From positions 1-36,596 of the forward strand of contig JAURQY010000028.1 of assembly GCA_030835875.1 (NCBI GenBank): DNA of 36,596 nucleotides, in the 5' to 3' direction. Both the position numbers and the translations under genes were made by a program. Position 1 is the stretch's first letter. Each line of letters begins with the position of its first letter. Source of the DNA: Nitriliruptorales bacterium (lineage in GTDB: Bacteria > Actinomycetota > Nitriliruptoria > Nitriliruptorales > Nitriliruptoraceae). Under the pieces are notes generated by a model, which did not search any database, had not been told where the DNA came from, and saw only the letters and a list, made by a program, of their open reading frames with translations. Shown here piece after piece: positions 15,512-22,636 of the stretch.

Positions 15512-16773
15512 GCCGCTTCGTCGGGCACGGCCAGGACGAGGTGACCCCCGCCGACCAGCTGACGCCGGTCGAGGCGCACCTCGACGCCATCCTCGCGATG
15601 CTGCCCCGTCCCGAGCCGATCGCGCTGCGGACGGCGGACGCGCTCGGGCTCGTGCTGGCCGAGACCGCCGTCTGCGAGGTGACGCTCCCGGCGACGGACA
15701 ACTCCGCGATGGACGGCTATGCGCTGATCGCGGACGACCTCGCCGCCGCCTCGCGCGCGCAGCCCGTGCGGCTCGCGGTCACCGGTGAGGTCGTCGCCGG
15801 CGCGGAGGATCCCCCCACGGTCGCACGCGGCACGTGCGTGCGCATCATGACCGGTGCGCCGATCCCGCCCGGTGCGGACGCGGTCGTCCCCGTCGAGCTC
15901 ACCGTCGCCGAGGAGGGGGACCGTGTCGCGTTCCATCTGACCGCGCGTGTCGGGGACAACATCCGCCGTGCGGGTGAGGACCTCGTCCCCGGCACGGAGC
16001 TCGTCGCTGCCGGCCGCAGGGTCGCGCCCGCGGACGTCGCGCTGCTCACCGCCGCCGGGGTGACGAGCGTCGTCTGCATCCCCGCGCCGCGCGTGGTGAT
16101 CATGTCGACCGGTGACGAGCTCGTCCCTGCGGACCGCGAGCCGGCGCCGGGACGCGTGCGCGACTCGAACGGTCCGATGCTCGCCGCGATGGTGCGGGCG
16201 ACCGGCGGTGTGCCGTTCGTCACGGGTGCCGTCCCCGACGACCACGACGCGCTGCGTGAGGCCTTCGAGTCGAACCTCGGCCACGCGGACCTCTTCGTCT
16301 GCACGGGTGGAGCGAGCGCGGGGACGCGCGACCTGCTCGCCGACGTCATCGCCGAGCTCGGCGACGTCGAGTCGGTGAAGGTGGCGATGCGGCCCGGGAT
16401 GCCGCAGATCCGCGGTCGGATCGGCGTCGTCCCCGTCATCGGGCTGCCGGGGAACCCGGTCTCCTCCTACGTGTCCTTCGAGGTCTTCGTGCGTCCGGCG
16501 ATCCGTGCCCTGCAGGGTCGGCGCGACGTGCACCGGCCGACCGTCGTCGCGCGCGCCATCGAGCCCCTCAGCGCGCCACCGCACAAGCGCGGCTACCTGC
16601 GCGTCCGGCTCGCCCGCGAGGGCGCAGGTTGGACCGTGCGTCCGACCGGTGCGCAGGGCTCGCACCTCGTGACCTCGATCGCGCAGGCCGACGGACTCGC
16701 CGTCGTCCCCGAGGCCGTGACCGAGGTCAAGGTCGGCGACGAGGTCCGCGTCATGCTCCTGGTCGACGGATGA
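15508..16773 (+). CDS. moeA: MoeA-type molybdopterin molybdenumtransferase / gephyrin-like protein
   Basis: The 421-residue product has the MoeA domain order and motifs 'TDNSAMDGYAL' (substrate-binding loop), 'RIMTGAPIPPGADAVVPVE', 'STGDELVPA', 'RDSNGPML', 'TGGASAGTRDLL' (usual SGGVSxGxxD) and 'GLPGNPVSSYVSFEVF'. MoeA inserts molybdate into adenylylated molybdopterin. In Corynebacterium a MoeA homologue in the same galU neighbourhood (Glp) was recruited to cell division with a membrane receptor, GlpR, and a matching small membrane gene follows at 17439-17981. Thus the protein may serve Moco synthesis, division or both. It starts at ATG 15508 with GGGAGG upstream, overlapping galU and then moaC by ATGA. 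Confidence 0.92.
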   Translation: MSRFVGHGQDEVTPADQLTPVEAHLDAILAMLPRPEPIALRTADALGLVLAETAVCEVTLPATDNSAMDGYALIADDLAAASRAQPVRLAVTGEVVAGAEDPPTVARGTCVRIMTGAPIPPGADAVVPVELTVAEEGDRVAFHLTARVGDNIRRAGEDLVPGTELVAAGRRVAPADVALLTAAGVTSVVCIPAPRVVIMSTGDELVPADREPAPGRVRDSNGPMLAAMVRATGGVPFVTGAVPDDHDALREAFESNLGHADLFVCTGGASAGTRDLLADVIAELGDVESVKVAMRPGMPQIRGRIGVVPVIGLPGNPVSSYVSFEVFVRPAIRALQGRRDVHRPTVVARAIEPLSAPPHKRGYLRVRLAREGAGWTVRPTGAQGSHLVTSIAQADGLAVVPEAVTEVKVGDEVRVMLLVDG

Positions 16774-17279
16774 CGGGCGACGCGCGCGACGGTGCGCCGG
16801 CGCTCACTCACCTCGACGAGCGGGGCGCGGCCCGCATGGTGGACGTCGGCGCGAAGGACGTCACCGAGCGCACCGCCGTCGCGACCTGCCGGGTCGAGCT
16901 CGCACCGGCCACGGCGGCACTGCTCGCCGACGGGGCGCTCCCGAAGGGCGACGCGATCGCGCTCGCACGTGTCGCCGGTATCCAGGCGGCGAAGCGCACG
17001 CCGGACCTGATCCCGCTCTGCCATCAGATCGCGTTGACCGGTGTGACCGTCGACCTCGAGGTCGATCGCAAGGCGGGCGTCGTCACGATCGCCGCCACCG
17101 TGCGCGCGAAGGACCGCACCGGTGTCGAGATGGAGGCGCTCACCGCCGCATCGGTCGCCGCCCTCACCGTGTACGACCTCGTCAAGGCCGTGCAGCGCGA
17201 TGCGGTGATCGCCGACCTCCGGCTCGTGCGCAAGACCGGCGGTCGGTCCGGCGACGTCGGGACCGCCGCCGCGGGCTGA
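16770..17279 (+). CDS. moaC: cyclic pyranopterin monophosphate synthase accessory protein MoaC
   Basis: Acts with MoaA in the first step of molybdenum cofactor synthesis, forming cyclic pyranopterin monophosphate. The 169-residue product has 'MVDVGAKDVTERTAVA', 'LPKGDAIALARVAGI', 'LCHQIALTGV' and the catalytic 'KDRTGVEMEALTAASVAALTVYD' block split in the usual way, with the conserved Lys/Asp pair 'KDR' intact. ATG 16770 overlaps the moeA TGA (ATGA), so it is coupled to moeA. No moaA is in the window. It ends 159 bases before the next gene, with a hairpin directly after the stop codon. Confidence 0.95.
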   Translation: MTGDARDGAPALTHLDERGAARMVDVGAKDVTERTAVATCRVELAPATAALLADGALPKGDAIALARVAGIQAAKRTPDLIPLCHQIALTGVTVDLEVDRKAGVVTIAATVRAKDRTGVEMEALTAASVAALTVYDLVKAVQRDAVIADLRLVRKTGGRSGDVGTAAAG

Positions 17280-17282
17280 CGT

Positions 17283-17318
17283 CGCAGGTCGAATGGTCCC
17301 CTTCGGACGCGACCTGCG
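17283..17318. terminator. hairpin after moaC
   Basis: CGCAGGTCG (17283-17291) pairs perfectly with CGACCTGCG (17310-17318). The 18-base loop holds a second small stem, GTCC/GGAC. It begins four bases after the moaC stop and lacks a U tract. It could end the galU-moeA-moaC transcript. Confidence 0.45.
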
Positions 17319-17355
17319 GCGGTCACGCCTCCACGGTCCGTACGGGCCAGGTTGT

Positions 17356-17361
17356 TACGGT
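17356..17361 (+). promoter_or_regulatory. candidate -10 element for the SepX/GlpR-like gene
   Basis: TACGGT lies in the 159-base gap after the moaC hairpin, about 78 bases before the GTG at 17439. The -35 region is not recognisable. Confidence 0.3.
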
Positions 17362-17438
17362 CCAGACACCCGGTGACCCGGGTCCGTGCGGCCGGACGCG
17401 GCTGACGCGGTCGGACGGACCATGGAGGCGGTGGCCCG

Positions 17439-17981
17439 GTGCGTGCGGTCAACCCGTCGCTCTTGCTCCTCATCCTCGTCTGGGTCGCCATCCTGCTCCC
17501 TGGCGCACTACGGTCCCGCCTTCGCCCGTCGCCTCGGGCGTCGGTCGGAGGGTTCCAGCGCACCATGGACGGGCTCAGGGTCCAACATCAGGTCGTCTCG
17601 ACGCATGTGCCCGCATCCTCGGCGCCCTCCGTCGCGTCGACCTCGACGGTCCGTCCGCTCGCCCGTCGCGAGGACCCGGTCGTCGCCCGCCGCCGGCGAC
17701 GCACCCTCCGGCTGCTCGGCCTGACCGTCGTCATGCTCGGTCTCGCGCCGTTCCTCGGTGGTGCCATGTGGGCCGTCACCGGCACGCTCGTCGTCGCCTC
17801 GGTCGCGACCCTCATCATCCTGCGACGGCTGAAGCTGCAGCGCGACGCGGCGCGCACCGTGCTCGTGTCGCTCGACCTCCGTCGGCCGGCGCAGCCGCTC
17901 GTCGACGAGATCACCGGCGAGCTCGTCGTCGCGGCCGGCAGCTCGGCCTCGGCCGTCCGCCTGCCGTCCTGGCGGGGCTGA
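17439..17981 (+). CDS. small membrane protein, probable SepX/GlpR-type division factor
   Basis: The 180-residue product has one hydrophobic segment at residues 7-24 ('LLLLILVWVAILLPGALR'), a polar cytoplasmic-looking stretch with 'GGFQRTMDGLRV' (37-48), a run of five Arg (84-88), and two adjacent hydrophobic segments (about 92-107 and 111-128) followed by a basic 'RRLKLQRD'. The layout, the position after galU-moeA(-moaC) and the short helix after the first segment match SepX of Streptomyces and GlpR of Corynebacterium, membrane partners of the division machinery. The start GTG 17439 has GGAGG ten bases upstream, a loose fit. Motif identity is modest, so the call is inference from topology and context. 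Confidence 0.6.
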   Translation: MRAVNPSLLLLILVWVAILLPGALRSRLRPSPRASVGGFQRTMDGLRVQHQVVSTHVPASSAPSVASTSTVRPLARREDPVVARRRRRTLRLLGLTVVMLGLAPFLGGAMWAVTGTLVVASVATLIILRRLKLQRDAARTVLVSLDLRRPAQPLVDEITGELVVAAGSSASAVRLPSWRG

Positions 17982-18020
17982 CGGCGCCGCTGCGGCCGAC
18001 AGCCGCCCTGGGCCCGGCGC

Positions 18021-18026
18021 TACACT
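18021..18026 (+). promoter_or_regulatory. candidate -10 element for tRNA-Ala
   Basis: TACACT lies 13 bases before the first base of the tRNA, giving a 5' leader of roughly 7 nt. Confidence 0.4.
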
Positions 18027-18039
18027 CCGCCGACCCTTC

Positions 18040-18116
18040 GGGGGTGTAGCTCAGCCTGGCAGAGCGCTTCGTTCGCAACGAAGAAGTCGTCGGTTCAAAT
18101 CCGATCACCTCCACCA
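18040..18116 (+). tRNA. tRNA-Ala (anticodon CGC)
   Basis: Full cloverleaf of 77 nt with an encoded CCA end. The acceptor stem GGGGGTG pairs with CACCTCC and includes the G3:U70 wobble pair that identifies alanine tRNAs. D arm GCTC/GAGC, anticodon stem CTTCG/CGAAG with loop TTCGCAA (anticodon CGC at 18074-18076), T arm GTCGG/CCGAT with loop TTCAAAT. It reads GCG, an abundant codon in this GC-rich genome. rsmI starts 35 bases downstream. Confidence 0.95.
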
Positions 18117-18151
18117 CCGTCACGTGTCCGGATCCGGACGGGCGAGGGCGC

Positions 18152-19042
18152 ATGAGCGGAAGCCTCTCCGTCGTCGCCACCCCTATCGGCAACCTCGCGG
18201 ACCTCAGTCCGCGCGCCGCCGAGGTGCTCCGAGCCGCCGACCTCGTGCTCGCCGAGGACACCCGCCGCACCGGCAGGCTGCTCGCGCATGTCGGCAGCGC
18301 CGCAGCGCAGCGGTCGCTGCACGAGCACAACGAGCGCGCACGGGTCGACGAGATCGTCGACCGGATCGTCGCTGGCGCCGAGGTCGCGCTCGTGACCGAC
18401 GCCGGCACGCCGCTGGTGAGCGACCCCGGGCTCGTCCTCGTCCGCGCCTGCATCGCGGCCGGCGTCACGGTCGTGCCGATCCCCGGTGCGTCCGCCGTGC
18501 TGGCCGCCCTCGTCGCGTCGGGGCTGGCGAGCGACCGGGTCGCGTTCGACGGGTTCCTCCCGCGGCGTGGCGGTGCTCGGACGGCACGGCTCGCCGAGCT
18601 CGCGGACGAACCGCGCACCGTCGTCCTCTTCCTCTCCCCGCACCGTGCCGCGGACGACCTCACCGACCTCGCCGCCGCATGCGGGGACGATCGTCCAGCG
18701 GCGCTCTGCCGTGAGCTCACGAAGCTCCACGAGGAGATCCGCCGCGGCCCGCTCGGCGAGCTGCGGGACGGCGCGCGCGACGGTCTGCGGGGAGAGCTCA
18801 CGCTCGTGATCGCCGGTGCGCCCGAGCCCGATGCGCCGGCGCTCGACGCTGTGACGGTCGCCGAGGAGGTCGCCGCGCTCGTCGCGGACGGACGTTCGAC
18901 GCGCGACGCGGTCGCCCAGGTCGCGAGCGCGCATGGGCTGCGGCGCCGCGACGTGTATGCGACGGTGCTCGCCGCTCGCGACGGCGCGACGGACGCGCAA
19001 GGGACGAACGAGCGGCAGGACCCGGGCGAGTCTCGTGGCTAG
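18152..19042 (+). CDS. rsmI: 16S rRNA (cytidine-1402 2'-O) methyltransferase
   Basis: Methylates the ribose of C1402 in the ribosomal decoding centre using SAM. The 296-residue product has the tetrapyrrole-methylase-fold motifs of RsmI: 'VATPIGNLADLSPRA' near the N-terminus, 'LAEDTRRTG', 'HEHNE', 'VTDAGTPLVSDPG' and 'PIPGASAV'. Length and motif order are normal for the family, with a short low-complexity C-terminal end. ATG 18152 gives the usual 'MSGSLSVVATPIGN' start; the GGGCGAGGGCGC upstream is a usable but not strong ribosome-binding site. The TAG stop forms part of a probable -10 for tatD. Confidence 0.95.
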   Translation: MSGSLSVVATPIGNLADLSPRAAEVLRAADLVLAEDTRRTGRLLAHVGSAAAQRSLHEHNERARVDEIVDRIVAGAEVALVTDAGTPLVSDPGLVLVRACIAAGVTVVPIPGASAVLAALVASGLASDRVAFDGFLPRRGGARTARLAELADEPRTVVLFLSPHRAADDLTDLAAACGDDRPAALCRELTKLHEEIRRGPLGELRDGARDGLRGELTLVIAGAPEPDAPALDAVTVAEEVAALVADGRSTRDAVAQVASAHGLRRRDVYATVLAARDGATDAQGTNERQDPGESRG

Positions 19043-19045
19043 CGT
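19040..19045 (+). promoter_or_regulatory. leaderless promoter -10 for tatD, starting in the rsmI stop codon
   Basis: TAGCGT starts with the rsmI stop codon and is followed by exactly six bases (CCCGGC) and the tatD ATG. There is no Shine-Dalgarno. The spacing fits transcription starting on the A of the start codon. Confidence 0.55.
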
Positions 19046-19051
19046 CCCGGC

Positions 19052-19831
19052 ATGATCCCGCTCGTCGACACGCACTGCCACCTCGGCCATCACTTCGACC
19101 TCGACGTCGCGACGCAGCTCACCCGAGCGCGTGACGCCGGCGTCGTCCTCATGGTCGACGTCGGCACGGACGTCGCCTCGTCGGAGGCCGCGGTCGCGAA
19201 CGCGCAGGCGCAGCCTGATGTCTGGGCCGCGGTCGGCCTCCATCCCAACGACGCGGGGAGCGCGAGCGACGAGGTGCTCGCAGCGCTCGACGCGCTCGCG
19301 GCAGCACCACGGGTCGTGGCCGTCGGAGAGACGGGCATCGACCACTACCGGGACACGGCGACGCACGAGGAGCAGGACCGGGCCTTCCGGGCCCAGATCG
19401 CCATCGCCCGCCGGCACGACCTCGCCGTCGTCGTGCACTGCCGCGACGCGTGGGACGACTGCGTCCGGATCCTCGAGGAGGAGGGCATGACCGGAGCCGA
19501 CGCGCGGGTCGTCCTCCACTGCTACTCGGGGGATGTCGCGACGACGCTGCGCACCGTCGGGCACGGCTGGTTCCACTCGTTCGCCGGCAACGTGACCTTC
19601 ACGAACGCCGCGCCGCTGCGGGAGGTCGCCGAGCTCGTCCCCGACGACCTGCTCCTCACCGAGACGGACGCGCCCTACCTCACCCCCCACCCGCATCGGG
19701 GTCACCCCAACGACCCGTCGTACGTCGCGGTGACCTTCGCCCGGCTCGCCGAGCTGAGGGGTGCGGACCCGGCGGCGCTCGCGGCCCAGGTCGTCGCGAA
19801 CGCGCGTCGGGTGTTCGCGCTGGACGGCTGA
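19052..19831 (+). CDS. tatD: TatD-family metal-dependent DNase/hydrolase
   Basis: The 259-residue TIM-barrel hydrolase has the metal ligands in order: 'VDTHCHLG' (two His), 'GETGID' (Glu), 'VVVHCRDAWDD' (His), 'LHCYSG' (His) and 'TETDAPYL' (Asp). TatD proteins act as 3'-5' DNA exonucleases in DNA repair and fragmentation, though substrates vary. In Mycobacterium tatD sits directly before rpfB and ksgA, and the same order is seen here. The start at ATG 19052 has no ribosome-binding site and looks leaderless. Confidence 0.94.
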   Translation: MIPLVDTHCHLGHHFDLDVATQLTRARDAGVVLMVDVGTDVASSEAAVANAQAQPDVWAAVGLHPNDAGSASDEVLAALDALAAAPRVVAVGETGIDHYRDTATHEEQDRAFRAQIAIARRHDLAVVVHCRDAWDDCVRILEEEGMTGADARVVLHCYSGDVATTLRTVGHGWFHSFAGNVTFTNAAPLREVAELVPDDLLLTETDAPYLTPHPHRGHPNDPSYVAVTFARLAELRGADPAALAAQVVANARRVFALDG

Positions 19832-19875
19832 CGACCCGGACGGGTCGGCTCCCGTCAGGGCGCACCGTCGCCACC

Positions 19876-19881
19876 TACCCT
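19876..19881 (+). promoter_or_regulatory. leaderless promoter -10 for the Rpf gene
   Basis: TACCCT is followed by six bases (CCCCGC) and the ATG at 19888. No Shine-Dalgarno is present in the 44 bases after tatD. Confidence 0.5.
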
Positions 19882-19887
19882 CCCCGC

Positions 19888-20412
19888 ATGCCGACCCCGC
19901 CCCTCCCTCGGGCGGTCCGGGCCCTCCTGCGGCCGCGCATGCGCCGCCTCCGTCACCTCCTGGCCCTCACCGCCGTCGCGCTCCCGCTCGTCGCCTCCGT
20001 CGCGGCACCTGCCGGCGTGCCTGCTGCCGGGCCATCGCTCGACGTGCCCGAGCGCGTCACGGTCGCGCAGGTCCCGGCGCGCGTCGGGCTCGACGTGCCG
20101 CTCCGAGTCGTCGCGCCGGGCCCTGTCGAGCCGGACCCGGTCGAGCCGTCCGTGGGAGCGGTCTGGGACGCGCTCGCGGACTGCGAGTCGGGCGGACGCT
20201 GGGACGCCGAGCGCAGCATCGATGGCGCGGTCGCGTACCGCGGTGGCCTGCAGTTCGCGGGCAGCACGTGGGACGCGTTTCGTCCGGACGGGTTCCCCGA
20301 CCTCGCGTCGGACGCGACCCGCATCCAGCAGATCGTCGTCGCCGAGCGGATCCTCGACGTCCAGGGATGGGAGGCGTGGCCGGCCTGCTCCCGACGGCTC
20401 GGACTCCGATGA
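19888..20412 (+). CDS. rpf: resuscitation-promoting factor (secreted transglycosylase), short form
   Basis: The 174-residue product has an N-terminal signal sequence ('LLALTAVALPLVASVAAPAG', about residues 23-42, after an Arg-rich start), a Pro/Val-rich linker, and a C-terminal Rpf domain from about residue 90: 'VWDALADCESGGRWDA' with the catalytic Glu, 'YRGGLQFAGSTWDAF' and 'GWEAWPACSRRLGL' with the second conserved Cys. Rpf proteins cleave peptidoglycan and stimulate growth of dormant cells. Position between tatD and rsmA is that of rpfB in Mycobacterium, but the DUF348/G5 domains of RpfB are absent. ATG 19888 is supported by the TACCCT six bases upstream; ATG 19939 is an alternative. It overlaps rsmA by ATGA. 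Confidence 0.9.
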   Translation: MPTPPLPRAVRALLRPRMRRLRHLLALTAVALPLVASVAAPAGVPAAGPSLDVPERVTVAQVPARVGLDVPLRVVAPGPVEPDPVEPSVGAVWDALADCESGGRWDAERSIDGAVAYRGGLQFAGSTWDAFRPDGFPDLASDATRIQQIVVAERILDVQGWEAWPACSRRLGLR

Positions 20413-21248
20413 CCACGCTCCTGACGCCGAGCGCCGCGCGTGAGATCCTCGAACGTCACGGCCTCGCGACCCGCAAGCGTGCGGGACAGCACCTGCTCGT
20501 CGACCCGAACACGGTCCGCCGCATCGTCGGCGCGGCGCGACTCGATGCCGACGACGTCGTGCTCGAGGTCGGCCCCGGCATCGGTTCGCTCACGCTCGGA
20601 CTCGTCGGTGCCGTGCGCCGCATCGTCGCGGTCGAGATCGATGCCGGGTTCGTCACGGCCCTCGCGGACGTCCTCGCACCCGTAGACGGCGTCGAGGTCG
20701 TCCATGCCGATGCGCTCGCGGTCGACCTCGGGGCGCTCGTCGACGGTGGCCCTGCGCGCCTCGTCGCGAACCTGCCCTACAACGTCGCGACACCGATCGT
20801 CGTCGACGCGCTCGCCTCCGGCGCGTTCACCGAGCTGTTCGTGATGGTGCAGCGTGAGGTGGGGGAGCGCTGGGCGGCACGGCCCGGCGATACGGGGTAC
20901 TCGGGCGTGAGCGCGAAGCTCGGGGTGCTCGCCGACGTCAGCATCGAGCTGCACATCCCGCGCGGTGTCTTCCTCCCCGTCCCGAACGTCGACAGCGTGA
21001 TGGTCCGGTTGACGCGACGTCCGGATGCGCCGGACACCGCCGGCTTCGCCGCCATCGCTCGGGTCATCGATGCCGCGTTCGCCCAGCGGCGCAAGACCCT
21101 GCGCAACACCCTGCGCGCGCTCGGCAGCGCCGAGGAGGTCGCTGCGGCGGCGGGGGCCGCCGGCGTCGATCTCGGTGCCCGACCCGAGGAGCTCGCGCCC
21201 TCCACGCTCGTCCGGCTCGCGGAGGCGTTCACCCGACCGCACCCGTAG
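20409..21248 (+). CDS. rsmA: 16S rRNA (adenine-1518/1519-N6) dimethyltransferase
   Basis: RsmA (KsgA) dimethylates two adenosines near the 3' end of 16S rRNA during small-subunit maturation. The 279-residue product has the SAM-binding 'LEVGPGIGSLT', the target-adenine motif 'ANLPYNVATPI', 'KRAGQHLLVDPNT' and 'VMVQREVGERWAA', followed by a helical C-terminal domain with 'QRRKTLRNTLR'. It starts at ATG 20409, overlapping the rpf TGA. The stop codon TAG begins a TAGGAT hexamer that may drive ispE. Confidence 0.96.
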   Translation: MTTLLTPSAAREILERHGLATRKRAGQHLLVDPNTVRRIVGAARLDADDVVLEVGPGIGSLTLGLVGAVRRIVAVEIDAGFVTALADVLAPVDGVEVVHADALAVDLGALVDGGPARLVANLPYNVATPIVVDALASGAFTELFVMVQREVGERWAARPGDTGYSGVSAKLGVLADVSIELHIPRGVFLPVPNVDSVMVRLTRRPDAPDTAGFAAIARVIDAAFAQRRKTLRNTLRALGSAEEVAAAAGAAGVDLGARPEELAPSTLVRLAEAFTRPHP

Positions 21249-21251
21249 GAT
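21246..21251 (+). promoter_or_regulatory. candidate -10 element for ispE, starting in the rsmA stop codon
   Basis: TAGGAT starts with the TAG stop of rsmA and lies 36 bases before the ispE ATG. TAGGAT is close to the sigma-70-type -10 consensus TATAAT at four of six positions. Confidence 0.42.
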
Positions 21252-21287
21252 GCCGCGTCGCACGGGGGCGAGCGACGGGGGGTGGGT

Positions 21288-22310
21288 ATGGAGCGCGGAC
21301 CGGGGAGCTCGATCCGCGTCCGCGTCCCCGCGAAGATCAACCTCCACCTCGGCGTCGGCCCACGTCGCCCCGACGGCTACCACGACGTCGTCTCCGTGCT
21401 CCAGACGGTCGGCCTGCACGACACGCTCGAGCTCATCCTCGATGGTGACGGGCACTGGGCGCACCCGGCCGCACGACGGCGCATGCGCGCGTCGCTGACG
21501 CTCGCCGGCTCGGAGGGTGAAGGGACGGCCCGCGGTGTCCCCGAGGGCGCGGACAACCTGGTGCTCGTCGCGGCCCGCCGCCTGATGGCGCATCTCGGCA
21601 TCGACGGCGGTCCGGAAGGCGAGCGGACCCCGCAGGGACACGACGGTGCCGCATCCACCGACGACGGACCGTGGACCCGAATGCGTCTCACGAAGCGCAT
21701 CCCGGTCGCGGCGGGGATGGCTGGAGGCTCGGCCGACGCCGCGGCGGCGCTCGTCGGGCTGAACCGGCTGTGGGGCGCGGACCTCGACGTCACGACCCTG
21801 CGCGACGTCGCAGCACTCGTCGGTTCCGACGTCCCGTTCTGCATCGAGGGTGGGACCGCGCTCGCGACCGGGACCGGGACGTCCGTCGCACGCGTGCTCA
21901 ACGGGACGACCACGTACTGGGTCGTCGGCATCGACCGTTCGCCGCTCTCGACCGCCGACGTCTACGCGGCGTTCGACACGCTCGCGCCGCCAGCACCGAC
22001 CAGCCCCGATGCGGTGCTGCATGCGCTGCGCACGGGCGACCTCGGCGAACTCGCCCACTCGCTGCACAACGATCTCGAACCGGCCGCGATCGCGCTCCGT
22101 CCGGAGCTCGCCGGACGCCGCGACGCGATGCTCGACGTCGGTGCGCTCGGCTCGCTCGTCAGCGGCTCGGGCCCGACGGTGCTCGGTCTCGCGCGGGACG
22201 CGGAGGACGCGCGGCGCATCGCGGCAGCCGTCGCGGACGTGTTCGACGTGGTGGAGGTCGCTGCGGCCCCGGCGGGCGGCCCCGAGGTCACGGCGCAACG
22301 GACCTCCTGA
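21288..22310 (+). CDS. ispE: 4-diphosphocytidyl-2-C-methyl-D-erythritol kinase
   Basis: GHMP kinase of the non-mevalonate isoprenoid pathway. The 340-residue product has 'VPAKINLHLGVGPRRPDGYH' at the N-terminus (split by the conserved AKIN-L and DGYH motifs), the ATP loop 'PVAAGMAGGSADAAAAL' and the C-terminal 'VSGSGPTVLG'. It is about 35-40 residues longer than typical. The extra length is mostly an insertion rich in Gly, Asp and Ser just before the ATP loop (around residues 105-130). ATG 21288 is preferred; GTG 21282 in the same frame is possible and the ribosome-binding region GGGGGG is poor. Its product ultimately supplies the undecaprenyl carrier that uppP recycles. Confidence 0.94.
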   Translation: MERGPGSSIRVRVPAKINLHLGVGPRRPDGYHDVVSVLQTVGLHDTLELILDGDGHWAHPAARRRMRASLTLAGSEGEGTARGVPEGADNLVLVAARRLMAHLGIDGGPEGERTPQGHDGAASTDDGPWTRMRLTKRIPVAAGMAGGSADAAAALVGLNRLWGADLDVTTLRDVAALVGSDVPFCIEGGTALATGTGTSVARVLNGTTTYWVVGIDRSPLSTADVYAAFDTLAPPAPTSPDAVLHALRTGDLGELAHSLHNDLEPAAIALRPELAGRRDAMLDVGALGSLVSGSGPTVLGLARDAEDARRIAAAVADVFDVVEVAAAPAGGPEVTAQRTS

Positions 22311-22511
22311 CCCGCAGCGCCGTGGATCCAGCCGCAGGTCCGGCCTCGTGGACGGGCGCGGGCGTGGCGCGGGCGGTCGGACGGGGGGAGCGCCCCGGGG
22401 CCCAGTGAGGTCCAGCACTACCCTCGAGGATGCGCGCACTGCGTGCAGGACCCGTCCACCCGCGCGGGTCCCGGTCCGCCGGCGCATCGTCCGGTGGGCG
22501 ACGGGACGCCA
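22311..22511. other. 201-base gap between ispE and tRNA-Gln
   Basis: It holds a GC-rich hairpin-like patch (GGGG-AGCG-CCCC at about 22385-22397) that may end ispE transcription, a TACCCT at 22419-22424 that may be a -10 for the tRNA, and a perfect palindrome ACCCGCGCGGGT near 22457. I see no gene. An in-frame extension of glmU crosses it but would also cross the tRNA. Confidence 0.4.
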
Positions 22512-22586
22512 TGGGGGGTGGTGTAACCGGCAACACGCCGACCTTTGGAGTCGGAATCCAGGGTTCGATCCCCTGCCCCCCAGCCA
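22512..22586 (+). tRNA. tRNA-Gln (anticodon TTG)
   Basis: 75 nt with encoded CCA. Acceptor stem TGGGGGG pairs with CCCCCCA and includes the weak U1:A72 pair typical of tRNA-Gln, with discriminator G. Anticodon stem CCGAC/GTCGG with loop CTTTGGA (anticodon TTG at 22545-22547), T arm with loop TTCGATC. A tRNA-Gln beside glmU is also found in Mycobacterium. glmU starts 50 bases downstream. Confidence 0.95.
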
Positions 22587-22636
22587 GACCCCCCAGCCAG
22601 GTCCCCAGCGACGCCGTACCGGCGAGGAGCCGTCCG

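Noticed and set aside
22430..22636. In-frame N-terminal extension of glmU
   Set aside because: It would cross the tRNA-Gln gene. The ATG at 22637 has a ribosome-binding site and the normal GlmU start.
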